Shown: piece by piece, positions 4,537 through 11,790 of the stretch | Layout of the letters: each line of letters opens with the position of its first letter | Position numbering within the stretch: the first letter of the stretch is position 1 | Assembly (NCBI GenBank): GCA_018262455.1 | Contig: JAGSPR010000194.1 | Span: 1-11,790 of the forward strand | DNA from: Deltaproteobacteria bacterium | GTDB lineage: Bacteria; Myxococcota; Polyangia; Haliangiales; Haliangiaceae | DNA length: 11,790 bases | Reading direction: 5' to 3' | Translations under genes and position numbers: made by a program | The notes under the pieces: generated by a model | Seen by the model: only the letters and a program-made list of their open reading frames with translations | Databases searched by the model: none | What the model was told of the DNA's origin: nothing

Positions 4537-6656
4537 AGCCTCGGATCAAGCCGATGACCCCGGGCGTGCCGCAGGCCGCGCGCGTCCGCGCCTACCTCGC
4601 GGGGGCCGTCGTGACGATCGGCCTGCTCGGCGTCGGGTGGCGCGCGTGGGCGCTCCAGGTCGACGACAACATTCATTACCGTGCGCTCGCGGCGCGCCAG
4701 CACGCGCTCACCGTCGACATCCCGGCCCCGCGGGGCGAGGTGACCGATGCGCACGATCGACCGCTCGCGGTCAGCGCCGACGCCGACTCGATCTGGGCCA
4801 ACCCCCGCGAGATCCGCGACGTCACCCTCACCGCCGACAAGCTGGCCACCCTGATCGGCGCGGAGCCCTCGGCGCTCGAGGCCAAGCTCGGAGGCGATCG
4901 CCGGTTCGTGTGGATCGATCGCCACGTCACGCCCGAGGTCGCCGCGGCGGTACGCGAGGCGAAGCTGCCCGGCATCGAGGTCGCGCGCGAGCCGCGGCGG
5001 TGGTACCCGGGCAAGACGCTCGCCGGTCCCGTGATCGGGCGGGCGGATATCGATGGCAACGGCCTCGACGGGATCGAGCTGTCGATGAACGAGCGGCTCA
5101 CCGGGACCCGCGGCGCAGGCCACGCGGTGCGCGACGCGCGCGGTCGCAAGATGTTCGCCGATGGCCTGGCGCAGCCCGAGCCCGGCGCGACCGTGAAGCT
5201 CACGCTCGATCGCTCGATCCAGGCGATCGCCGATCAGGCCATCGCCGACTCGGTGATCGCGAACAAGGCGCAGAGCGGCGTCGTCGTGGTGCTCGACGTC
5301 GCGACTGGCCACGTGCTCGCGCTGTCGACGTATCCATCTTACGACCCGAATTCCGGCGACGGACATGCCACGGCGCGCAACCGCGGGATCACCGATGCCT
5401 ACGAGGCTGGCTCGGTGATGAAGGTGTTCACCGTGGCGGCCGCCCTCGAGGCCGGATCCGTCCGTCCCGACACCGAGTTCGATGTCCAGAATGGCTCGCT
5501 GCAGGTCGGCCCCAAGACGATCCGCGACGTCCACCCCGCCAAGTACCTGACCGTCGGCGGCATCCTCAAGCGGTCGTCGAACGTCGGCGCCGTCAAGATC
5601 GCGCAGCGGCTCGGCAAGGACAAGCTGTACGCCGGGCTCAAGCGGTTCGGGTTCGGCGCCAGGACCGAGATCGAGCTGCCGGGCGAGCAGGCAGGGCGCG
5701 TCCGCAACGGTGCCACCTGGCGGGACATCGAGCTCGCCACGATCGCGTTCGGCTATGGGGTCACGGTCACCCCGCTGCAGATCGCCGCCGGCATCGCCGC
5801 GATCGGCAACCACGGCGTCTACCACGCCCCGCGGATCGTCGAGCACGTGGTCGATGCCGACGGCAAGGTGATCTACGAGCCCACGGCCCCCGCGGAGCAG
5901 ATGCTGAGCGAGCGGACTGCCAACGAGCTCGTGACGATCCTTGGCTCGGTGTTCGAGGGCGGCAAGGAGAGCGGGACCGCGGCCTCGATCGTGGTGCCTG
6001 GGTTCCGGTGCGGCGGCAAGACCGGCACCGCCCACAAGTACGACCCCGCGACCAAGCAGTACGCGCCGCATCGCTACCTGTCGTCGTTCGCCGGGCTCGC
6101 ACCGATCGACCATCCGCGACTCGCGATCGTCGTGTTCGTCGATGAGCCCTCGGGCGGCGACTACTTCGGCGGCCTGGTCGCAGGCCCGGTGTTCGCGGCG
6201 GTCGCCAGCGAGTCGCTGCGCTACCTCGGCGTGCCTGGCGAGACCCTCGTGTGCCCGCCGCCGCCGCCCGGCGTGGCCCCGCTGCTCGCCACGATCGCGC
6301 CGCGGACGTGCACGGTCCCGACCCCTCGACCGCCGGTGGGAAAGCTGCCGGCCCCCGCGCCGGTCATCGAGCCGATCGCGGCTCCCGCGGCCGCGTCGAT
6401 CATCTCGATCCTCGGGAAGCTCGCCGCGCCCGCTCCCGAGGTCCCGACCGTGGTCATCCCCGACTTCCGAGGCATGGGCCTCCGGCGGGCGATCGACACC
6501 GCGCACGCGGCTCACCTCTCGCTCGACCTCGCCGGCTCGGGACAGGTGATCGACCAGGACCCTCCGCCTGGTCCTGCGCGCGTAACGTCGCGAGTCGCCC
6601 TGCGATTCTCCGACGGAGATTCGCCTAGCAGCCGCCCGGCGACCGCTCTGCCCTGA
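4533..6656 (+). CDS. ftsI: Septal penicillin-binding protein (FtsI/PBP2B type) with C-terminal PASTA domain
   Basis: This is the monofunctional DD-transpeptidase that cross-links septal peptidoglycan in the periplasm with FtsW. The 707-residue protein has a membrane anchor at about 20-40 and a dimerisation domain from about 60 (PAPRGEVTDAHDRPLA) to 220. The transpeptidase domain carries all three active-site motifs: S294-V-M-K297 with the acylated Ser294, S348-S-N350, and K496-T-G-T499. A Pro/Ala-rich linker of roughly 70 residues follows. One PASTA domain then spans about 640-694 (VVIPDFRGMGLRRAIDTAHA ... QDPPPG). It is longer than E. coli FtsI (588) because of the linker and PASTA. Single-PASTA FtsI proteins resemble the SpoVD/PBP2x style of Gram-positives and, as I recall, are usual in myxobacteria. 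The start overlaps ftsL by 4 nt. The next gene follows after 68 bp, the largest gap in the transcript. Confidence 0.96.
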   Translation: MKPRIKPMTPGVPQAARVRAYLAGAVVTIGLLGVGWRAWALQVDDNIHYRALAARQHALTVDIPAPRGEVTDAHDRPLAVSADADSIWANPREIRDVTLTADKLATLIGAEPSALEAKLGGDRRFVWIDRHVTPEVAAAVREAKLPGIEVAREPRRWYPGKTLAGPVIGRADIDGNGLDGIELSMNERLTGTRGAGHAVRDARGRKMFADGLAQPEPGATVKLTLDRSIQAIADQAIADSVIANKAQSGVVVVLDVATGHVLALSTYPSYDPNSGDGHATARNRGITDAYEAGSVMKVFTVAAALEAGSVRPDTEFDVQNGSLQVGPKTIRDVHPAKYLTVGGILKRSSNVGAVKIAQRLGKDKLYAGLKRFGFGARTEIELPGEQAGRVRNGATWRDIELATIAFGYGVTVTPLQIAAGIAAIGNHGVYHAPRIVEHVVDADGKVIYEPTAPAEQMLSERTANELVTILGSVFEGGKESGTAASIVVPGFRCGGKTGTAHKYDPATKQYAPHRYLSSFAGLAPIDHPRLAIVVFVDEPSGGDYFGGLVAGPVFAAVASESLRYLGVPGETLVCPPPPPGVAPLLATIAPRTCTVPTPRPPVGKLPAPAPVIEPIAAPAAASIISILGKLAAPAPEVPTVVIPDFRGMGLRRAIDTAHAAHLSLDLAGSGQVIDQDPPPGPARVTSRVALRFSDGDSPSSRPATALP

Positions 6657-6661
6657 AGCTT

Positions 6662-6687
6662 GCCTCGCTGCACGAAATCGGTGAGGC
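6662..6687 (+). other. Hairpin between ftsI and murE-murF, possible attenuator or processing site
   Basis: GCCTCGCTG (6662-6670) pairs with CGGTGAGGC (6679-6687) as a 9-bp stem with two G-U pairs and an 8-nt loop. It is followed by TGCGCGTTCT, which is only partly T-rich. The same 68-bp gap holds two copies of ATCGGTG (6677-6683 and 6698-6704), exactly 21 bp apart, the second next to the AGGAAGG ribosome-binding site (6707-6713). The structure is visible; function is not established. Confidence 0.35.
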
Positions 6688-6724
6688 TGCGCGTTCTATC
6701 GGTGCCAGGAAGGGTACCAGAGAC

Positions 6725-9571
6725 ATGAGACTTCGCGACCTCATCGACGGCTTGCCCGGCGCGCGCCTGATCGGCGACGCCGGAGGCCCGATCGGAGCGG
6801 TTCGCAGCGACTCGCGCGAGGTCTCCCCCGGCGACGTGTTCGTCGCGGTCCGCGGAATTCGCTCGGACGGCCACGCGTTCGTCCCGACCGCCGTCGCGCG
6901 CGGGGCGGGGGCGCTCGTGGTCGAGCACGAGCAGCCTGGCGTGACGATCCCGCAGATCATCGTGCCCAACGGCGCCGCCGCGCTCGGCCGGCTCGTCGGT
7001 CGCGCCCTCGGCGATCCGGCGAAGCGGCTGACGCTGATCGGCGTCACGGGCACGAACGGCAAGACGACGACGACGTACATCCTCGAATCGATCCTCGCCG
7101 CCGCCGGCCACACGGTCGGGGTGATCGGCACGGTGACGTACCGCTGGGGCAGCCACAGCATCGACGCGCCGTACACGACGCCGACGCCGCAGGTCCTGCA
7201 CGAGACGTTCGCGCAGATGTGCGCCGCCGGAGTCACGCACGTCGTCATGGAGGTCTCGTCGATCGCGCTCGCGATGGAGCGGCTCGCGGGCATCGACTTC
7301 GCGGTTGGGGCGTTCTCGAACCTGACGCAGGACCACCTCGACGTCCACGGCTCGATGGACGCGTATCGCGATGCCAAGCGGCTGCTGTTCTCCGAGCACC
7401 TGTCCGGCAGCGGCATCGGGGTGGTGAACGTCGACGATCCCGAAGGTCCCGGCATGGCCGCCGCGGCGCCCCGCGCCCTCCGGGTCACCGCCGCGAACCG
7501 CCCGGCCGAGATCCGCGTCATCGAGCAGCAGTCGACCGTGCGCGGGATCACCGCGCGGATCGCGACGCCGCGCGGGGTGCTCGCGATCGAGGCCCGCCCG
7601 CTGATCGGTCACTACAACGTCGAGAACCTCGCGCTCGCGGTCGGCATCGGCGAGGCCCTCGGGCTGCCGCACGAGGCGATCACGCGCGGCATCTCGGCCC
7701 TGCGGGGCGTGCCCGGGCGAGTCCAGCGCGTGGCCAACGACGCCGAGCTCGACATCTTCGTCGACTACGCGCACACGCCGGATGCCCTGCGCAACGTGCT
7801 CGCGGCCCTGCGCCCGCTCACGAAGCGGCGGTTGATCTGCGTGTTCGGTTGCGGCGGCGATCGCGATCCGGGCAAGCGCCCGCAGATGGGCGCCGCGGTG
7901 GCCGAGCTCGCGGATGTCGCGATCGTCACGAGCGACAATCCTCGCACCGAGAACCCGCGCGCGATCCTCGATCAGATCGTGCCTTCGATCCCCAGGCCGT
8001 TCTTCGTCGATGTCGATCGCCGGACCGCGATCCGCGCCGCGATCGCCGAGGCCACTCCGGGTGACGTCGTCGTGATCGCGGGCAAGGGCCACGAGGACTA
8101 CCAGATCGTCGGCACCACCAAGCACCACTTCGACGATCGGGAGGAGGCCGCGGCGGCCGTGCTCGATCGCTGGCGGCGCACGCTCGGCGCGATCGCGGGC
8201 GATACCGATGGCACGCTGCGCGGCGAATCCGGCGGCTCCGTCGCGCGGGTGGTGATCGACAGCCGGATCGCCGCGAAGGGTGACCTCTACGTCGCGATCC
8301 GCGGCGACCACCACGACGGACACGAGTTCTGCGCCGCGGCGATCCGCGCCGGCGCGACCGCGGTCATGGTCGATCGCGACAGCACCGCCGCCCGTGCCGA
8401 GCCGGCGCGGCTCGCGCCCGGATCCGCCGACGCTCGCCATGCATCCGTGGTCGTCGTCGACGACACCCGGCTCGCGCTCGGGGCGATCGCGAAGAGCCAC
8501 CGCCAGCGCTGGGACGGCAAGCTCGTCGCGGTCACCGGGTCGGCCGGCAAGACCACGACGAAGGAGCTGGTGCGCGCCGCGCTCGGGGCCGCCGGGGCGA
8601 CGCACGGCGCCGAGGGCTCGCTCAACAACGAGACCGGCGTGCCGCTGACGCTGCTCGGGCTGCGGCCGTTTCATCGGTTCGGCGTCGTCGAGATGGGGAT
8701 GCGCGGCGCCAAGCAGATCGAGTACCTGACGAGGCTCGCCGAGCCCGACGTCGCGGTGGTCGTCAACGCCGGCAGCGCGCACATCGAGCTGCTCGGTTCG
8801 AGTGAGGCGATCGCCGCGGCGAAGAGCGAGATCTGGCTCGGGCTGCGCGAAGGAGGCACGATCATCCGGCCGATCGATGACGAGCGCCTCGAGCGCCTCG
8901 CGCGGCTGCACCAGCCTCGCGCTCGCCACGTCACCTTCGGCGAGCGTGGCTCCGACGTCCAGCTGGTCGAGTACACACCGCTGCCGACCGGCGGGCGCAT
9001 CGTGCTCGACGTGTTCGGCGCGCGCCACGAGCTCGCGCTCGGGCTCGTCGGACGCCATGCCGCGATCGACGCGTGCGCCGCGCTCGCCGCGGCGCATGCC
9101 GCCGGGGCGTCGGTCTCCCAGGCGCTCGAGGGGCTCGCGCGCGCGCGGCCGCCCGCGATGCGCGGCGAGGTCGTGGAGGTTTCGGGGCGCCAGGTGATCG
9201 TCGACTGCTACAACGCGAACCCGGCGTCGATGGCGGCCGCGCTGCGCACGCTCGCGGAGCGCGCCACCGGCAAGACCGGGATCGCGGTGATCGGCGACAT
9301 GCTCGAGCTCGGCAGCCATGCACCCGGTGCTCATCGCGATGCGGGCATGCTCGCCCGCGAGCTCGGGCTGGGCGTGATCGCGCTCGGCGACCAGGCGCAG
9401 GCCGTGATCGCGGCGGCCGGTGATCAGGCCGAGCTCGCGACCTCGCCCGCCGAGGCGGCCTCGCGCGCACTCGCGCGGACCTCACCTGGGGACTGGATCC
9501 TGCTCAAGGCGAGTCGCGGCATGCGGCTCGAACGCGTCTTGGTTGCCCTGAAGACGGAGGCGTCCCGGTAG
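6725..9571 (+). CDS. murEF: Fused MurE-MurF: UDP-MurNAc-tripeptide ligase plus D-Ala-D-Ala ligase
   Basis: One uninterrupted 948-residue frame carries two consecutive cytoplasmic Mur ligases. The N-terminal half (about 1-490) is MurE, adding the third residue to UDP-MurNAc-L-Ala-D-Glu: P-loop GVTGTNGKTTT (106-116), the NLTQDHLDVHG block with D203-H204, the likely carbamylated Lys218, and DNPR (404-407), the signature of meso-diaminopimelate specificity. The C-terminal half (about 493-948) is MurF, adding D-Ala-D-Ala: IDSR substrate-domain start, P-loop VTGSAGKTTTKE (603-614), SLNNETGVPLTLL, VEMGMRG, and the YNANPASM region. The junction (WRRTLGAIAGDTDGTLRGE) is short, with almost no linker, and both halves look complete. 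One odd residue: the MurE motif EVSSHAL reads EVSSIAL (Ile180). The start is ATG 6725, with AGGAAGG at 6707-6713. The TAG stop overlaps the mraY start by one base. Separate murE and murF are ruled out by the continuous frame. Confidence 0.96.
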   Translation: MRLRDLIDGLPGARLIGDAGGPIGAVRSDSREVSPGDVFVAVRGIRSDGHAFVPTAVARGAGALVVEHEQPGVTIPQIIVPNGAAALGRLVGRALGDPAKRLTLIGVTGTNGKTTTTYILESILAAAGHTVGVIGTVTYRWGSHSIDAPYTTPTPQVLHETFAQMCAAGVTHVVMEVSSIALAMERLAGIDFAVGAFSNLTQDHLDVHGSMDAYRDAKRLLFSEHLSGSGIGVVNVDDPEGPGMAAAAPRALRVTAANRPAEIRVIEQQSTVRGITARIATPRGVLAIEARPLIGHYNVENLALAVGIGEALGLPHEAITRGISALRGVPGRVQRVANDAELDIFVDYAHTPDALRNVLAALRPLTKRRLICVFGCGGDRDPGKRPQMGAAVAELADVAIVTSDNPRTENPRAILDQIVPSIPRPFFVDVDRRTAIRAAIAEATPGDVVVIAGKGHEDYQIVGTTKHHFDDREEAAAAVLDRWRRTLGAIAGDTDGTLRGESGGSVARVVIDSRIAAKGDLYVAIRGDHHDGHEFCAAAIRAGATAVMVDRDSTAARAEPARLAPGSADARHASVVVVDDTRLALGAIAKSHRQRWDGKLVAVTGSAGKTTTKELVRAALGAAGATHGAEGSLNNETGVPLTLLGLRPFHRFGVVEMGMRGAKQIEYLTRLAEPDVAVVVNAGSAHIELLGSSEAIAAAKSEIWLGLREGGTIIRPIDDERLERLARLHQPRARHVTFGERGSDVQLVEYTPLPTGGRIVLDVFGARHELALGLVGRHAAIDACAALAAAHAAGASVSQALEGLARARPPAMRGEVVEVSGRQVIVDCYNANPASMAAALRTLAERATGKTGIAVIGDMLELGSHAPGAHRDAGMLARELGLGVIALGDQAQAVIAAAGDQAELATSPAEAASRALARTSPGDWILLKASRGMRLERVLVALKTEASR

Positions 9572-10707
9572 TGCTGTTTCACCTGCTGTACGGTGTCCTC
9601 GGCGACAAGATCGGCTGGCTCCGGATCTTCCGCTATCCGTCGACGCGCATCCTCGCGGCAACCATCACCGCGCTGCTGCTGTCGTTCATCATCGGCCCGT
9701 GGTTCATCGAGCGCCTCAAGTCGCGGCAGATCGGCGAGACCATCCGGACCGATGGCCCGGCGACCCACAAGAAGAAGGCCGGCACGCCGACAATGGGCGG
9801 CTCGCTGATCCTGTTCTGTCTCGCGGTCTCGACGCTGCTGTGGTGCGACCTGCGCAACGAGTACGTCTGGCTCGCGCTGAGCGTCACGATCGCGTTCGGC
9901 GCGATCGGCTTCGCGGATGATTACGCCAAGGTCTCCAAGGGCAACAAGGTCGGCATCTCGGGCAAGCTGCGGCTCGTCCTCGAGTTCGCGGTCGCGGGAG
10001 CCGCCATGGCGTACCTGTTCTACTCGGACCTGATGCCGGCCGAGGTGCGGCTGCACCTGCAGCTGCCGTTCACCGACTTCTACGACCAGAACCTCGTGCT
10101 GCCGGGGTGGATGTACGTGACGTTCGGGGCGCTCGTCGTCGTCGGCACCGCGAATGCGGTCAACCTCACCGACGGCCTCGACGGCCTCGCGATCGGGCCG
10201 TCGATCATGAACGCCGGCACGTTCTTGATCTTCGCGTACCTTGCCGGGGTCGGGACCGAGATCGTCGCGCACAAGGGCGAGGATCCGATCTCGATCGCCA
10301 AGTACCTCCACATCGCTCACATCACCGGGGTGGAGGAGCTCGCGGTGTTCGCCGCCGCGCTGTTCGGCGCCGGCATCGGGTTCCTCTGGTACAACACGTA
10401 CCCCGCGCAGGTGTTCATGGGCGATGTCGGGGCGCTCGGACTCGGCGGTGCGATCGGCATGCTCGCCGTGCTGACGAAGAACGAGATCCTGCTGCTGATC
10501 GTCGGCGGCCTGTTCGTGGTCGAGGCGCTGTCGGTGATCATCCAGGTCGGATCGTTCAAGATGCGAGGCAAGCGCGTCTTCAAGATGGCGCCGATCCACC
10601 ACCACTACGAGCTCAAGGGCTGGGAGGAACCGAAGATCATCGTGCGGTTCTGGCTGATCTCGCTGCTGCTCGCGCTCGTCGCGCTCGGAACGTTGAAGCT
10701 GCGATGA
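9571..10707 (+). CDS. mraY: Phospho-N-acetylmuramoyl-pentapeptide transferase MraY
   Basis: MraY transfers phospho-MurNAc-pentapeptide from UDP to undecaprenyl phosphate, making lipid I at the cytoplasmic face of the inner membrane. The 378-residue product is a polytopic membrane protein, slightly longer than E. coli MraY (360), with a longer loop around GTEIVAHKGEDPISIAK. Family motifs are all present: DGPATHKKKAGTPTMGG, ADDYAKVSKGNKVGISGK with the catalytic-site Asp116-Asp117, NLTDGLDGLA (198-207), MGDVGALGLGG with Asp285, and the APIHHHYELKGW signature with His343-345. GTG 9571 is chosen: it overlaps the murE-murF TAG by one base and follows GGAGG (9556-9560) at a 10-nt spacing. The stop overlaps the murD ATG (ATGA at 10704-10707). 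Confidence 0.98.
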   Translation: MLFHLLYGVLGDKIGWLRIFRYPSTRILAATITALLLSFIIGPWFIERLKSRQIGETIRTDGPATHKKKAGTPTMGGSLILFCLAVSTLLWCDLRNEYVWLALSVTIAFGAIGFADDYAKVSKGNKVGISGKLRLVLEFAVAGAAMAYLFYSDLMPAEVRLHLQLPFTDFYDQNLVLPGWMYVTFGALVVVGTANAVNLTDGLDGLAIGPSIMNAGTFLIFAYLAGVGTEIVAHKGEDPISIAKYLHIAHITGVEELAVFAAALFGAGIGFLWYNTYPAQVFMGDVGALGLGGAIGMLAVLTKNEILLLIVGGLFVVEALSVIIQVGSFKMRGKRVFKMAPIHHHYELKGWEEPKIIVRFWLISLLLALVALGTLKLR

Positions 10708-11790
10708 GCGGTCCCCAGCGAACCGGGTGGCAGATGATGAACCTCGAGGGCAAGACGGTCGTCGTCGTCGGCCTCGCGCAGACCGGCGTCGCGGTCGCGA
10801 AGTTCTGCGCGAGACGCGGCGCCCGCGTCGTCGTCACCGACGGCAAGCCGGCCGAGAAGCTCGCCGAGCCGATGCACCAGCTCGACGGCGTGCCCGTGCG
10901 CTACGAGCTCGGCGGCCACGATCCGGCCACGTACCTCGGCGCTGATCTGATCGTGATGTCGCCCGGCGTGCCGTCGCTACCCGAGACCCGCGCCGCCGCG
11001 GCGGCCGGCATCGAGGTGATCGCCGAGATCGAGCTCGCCTATCGCTTCCTCGATCCCGCCGCGCGAGTGATGGCGATCACCGGCACGAACGGCAAGTCCA
11101 CCACCACCGCGCTCACCGGCAAGCTGTGCGAGCACAGCGGCCGGCCGACGTTCTGCGGCGGCAACCTCGGCAACATGCCGATGATCGATGCGATCGATCA
11201 CCCCGCGAACGCGCCGGGCGGGCTGATCGTGGTCGAGGTCGCCGCGTTCATGCTCGAGAACTGCACGACGTTTCGCGCCCACGCCGGCGTGTTGACCAAC
11301 ATCACCGAGGATCACCTCGATCGGTTTGGCACGCTGGAGCGCTACGCCGAGATCAAGGGCCGGATCTGGGACTACCAGCACGCCGACGATCTCGCGATCG
11401 GCAACGCCGCCGATCCGTGGGTGATGCAGGAGGCGACCGGCATCCCGTCGCGGCTGTTCACGTTCGACTCGCGCCCGGGTGCGAAGGCGGACCGGGGCGC
11501 GGTGCTGTCGGCCGATCGCAAGCAGCTCGTGCTCCAGGGCGTCGGGTCCGGCGAGGAGCGCTATCCCGTCGACGATCTGGTGATCGTCGGCAACCACAAC
11601 ATGGAGAACGCGATGTGCGCGTACCTCGCGACCCGCGGCCTCGGCATCTCGCCGGAGGCCGTGCGCGCCGGGGCCCGCGCGTACCGGCCGCTGCCTCATC
11701 GGATGGAGCTCGTCGGGGACAAGGGGAACGTGTACTTCTACGACGACAGCAAGGGGACCAACGTCGCGTCGGTGGCGGCCTCGGTGCGCG
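10704..11790 (+). CDS. murD: UDP-MurNAc-L-alanine:D-glutamate ligase MurD, 5' part (runs past the window end)
   Basis: MurD adds D-glutamate to UDP-MurNAc-L-Ala in the cytoplasm, the step before MurE. The frame stays open from ATG 10704 to the end (362 codons of a usual 440-460). Visible blocks: an N-terminal Rossmann-like domain (LEGKTVVVVGLAQTGVAVAK), MSPGVP, P-loop ITGTNGKSTTTAL with Lys131, GGNLGN, NITEDHLDRFG, the likely carbamylated Lys218 in YAEIKGRIW, NHNMENAMCA, and PHRMELVGDKGNVYFYDDSK with the late conserved Asp/Ser/Lys region. One block is unusual: the canonical E-[LV]-SSFQLE reads EVAAFMLE (178-185). The catalytic Glu178 is kept, but both Ser are Ala and Gln is Met. The ATGA overlap with mraY favours ATG 10704; the in-frame ATG at 10734, preceded by GGGTGG, would give a more typical N terminus and cannot be excluded. 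Order and sequence make MurD the only reasonable call. Confidence 0.95.
   Translation, partial: MSGPQRTGWQMMNLEGKTVVVVGLAQTGVAVAKFCARRGARVVVTDGKPAEKLAEPMHQLDGVPVRYELGGHDPATYLGADLIVMSPGVPSLPETRAAAAAGIEVIAEIELAYRFLDPAARVMAITGTNGKSTTTALTGKLCEHSGRPTFCGGNLGNMPMIDAIDHPANAPGGLIVVEVAAFMLENCTTFRAHAGVLTNITEDHLDRFGTLERYAEIKGRIWDYQHADDLAIGNAADPWVMQEATGIPSRLFTFDSRPGAKADRGAVLSADRKQLVLQGVGSGEERYPVDDLVIVGNHNMENAMCAYLATRGLGISPEAVRAGARAYRPLPHRMELVGDKGNVYFYDDSKGTNVASVAASVR

Noticed and set aside
4350..6515. 721-codon open frame on the minus strand opposite ftsL/ftsI
   Set aside because: Same antisense effect of high third-position GC; the product is Arg/Asp/Gly-rich and unlike a folded protein, and the plus strand has all penicillin-binding protein motifs.
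6512..9334. 940-codon open frame on the minus strand opposite murE-murF
   Set aside because: It is the mirror of a GC-rich coding gene. The product is low-complexity Arg/Asp/His-rich with no motif, while the plus strand encodes two complete Mur ligases.
9424..10605. 393-codon minus-strand open frame opposite mraY
   Set aside because: mraY on the plus strand is unmistakable; this frame is rich in Arg, Asp and Glu with no recognisable domain.

Overview
The window is about 70% GC chromosomal DNA from a Gram-negative-type bacterium, probably Myxococcota (former Deltaproteobacteria, something like the Haliangium/Kofleriaceae side). This placement is inference. It rests on the GC level, the heavy Arg/Ala coding style, an FtsI with a C-terminal PASTA domain beside a meso-diaminopimelate-type MurE, and a small Ala-rich lipoprotein-like protein of a kind I associate with that group. 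Every stretch without a gene is shorter than 170 bp.

Left part (1-2353). The 3' part of ahcY (S-adenosylhomocysteine hydrolase) enters from the left, followed by a tiny Trp-rich two-helix membrane protein. Two minus-strand genes converge on these: arfB (a GGQ-type ribosome-rescue peptidyl-tRNA hydrolase) and, 12 bp upstream of it, a Fic-fold protein whose catalytic motif is badly degenerate because the histidine is a phenylalanine. The pair has a good sigma70-type promoter at 2393-2421 and a perfect inverted repeat over the Fic ribosome-binding site.

Right part (2520-11790). This is a division and cell wall (dcw) cluster in the usual order: rsmH, ftsL, ftsI, murE, murF, mraY, murD (cut by the window end). 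It departs from the textbook layout in three ways. No mraZ precedes rsmH. An opposite-strand lipoprotein-like gene sits between rsmH and ftsL. MurE and MurF are one 948-residue polypeptide. From ftsL onward the genes are tightly packed (4-nt overlap ftsL/ftsI, 68-bp gap, 1-nt overlap murEF/mraY, 4-nt overlap mraY/murD), which implies one transcript.

How the genes work together: RsmH methylates 16S rRNA. FtsL and FtsI belong to the septal peptidoglycan synthase. MurD and MurE-MurF build the UDP-MurNAc-pentapeptide, and MraY loads it onto undecaprenyl phosphate. I do not see a clearly new multi-gene system. The least explained part is the promoter - degenerate Fic - ArfB unit and its AT-richer, dyad-rich upstream region. 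The MurE-MurF fusion and unusual residues in MurD and MurE come next.
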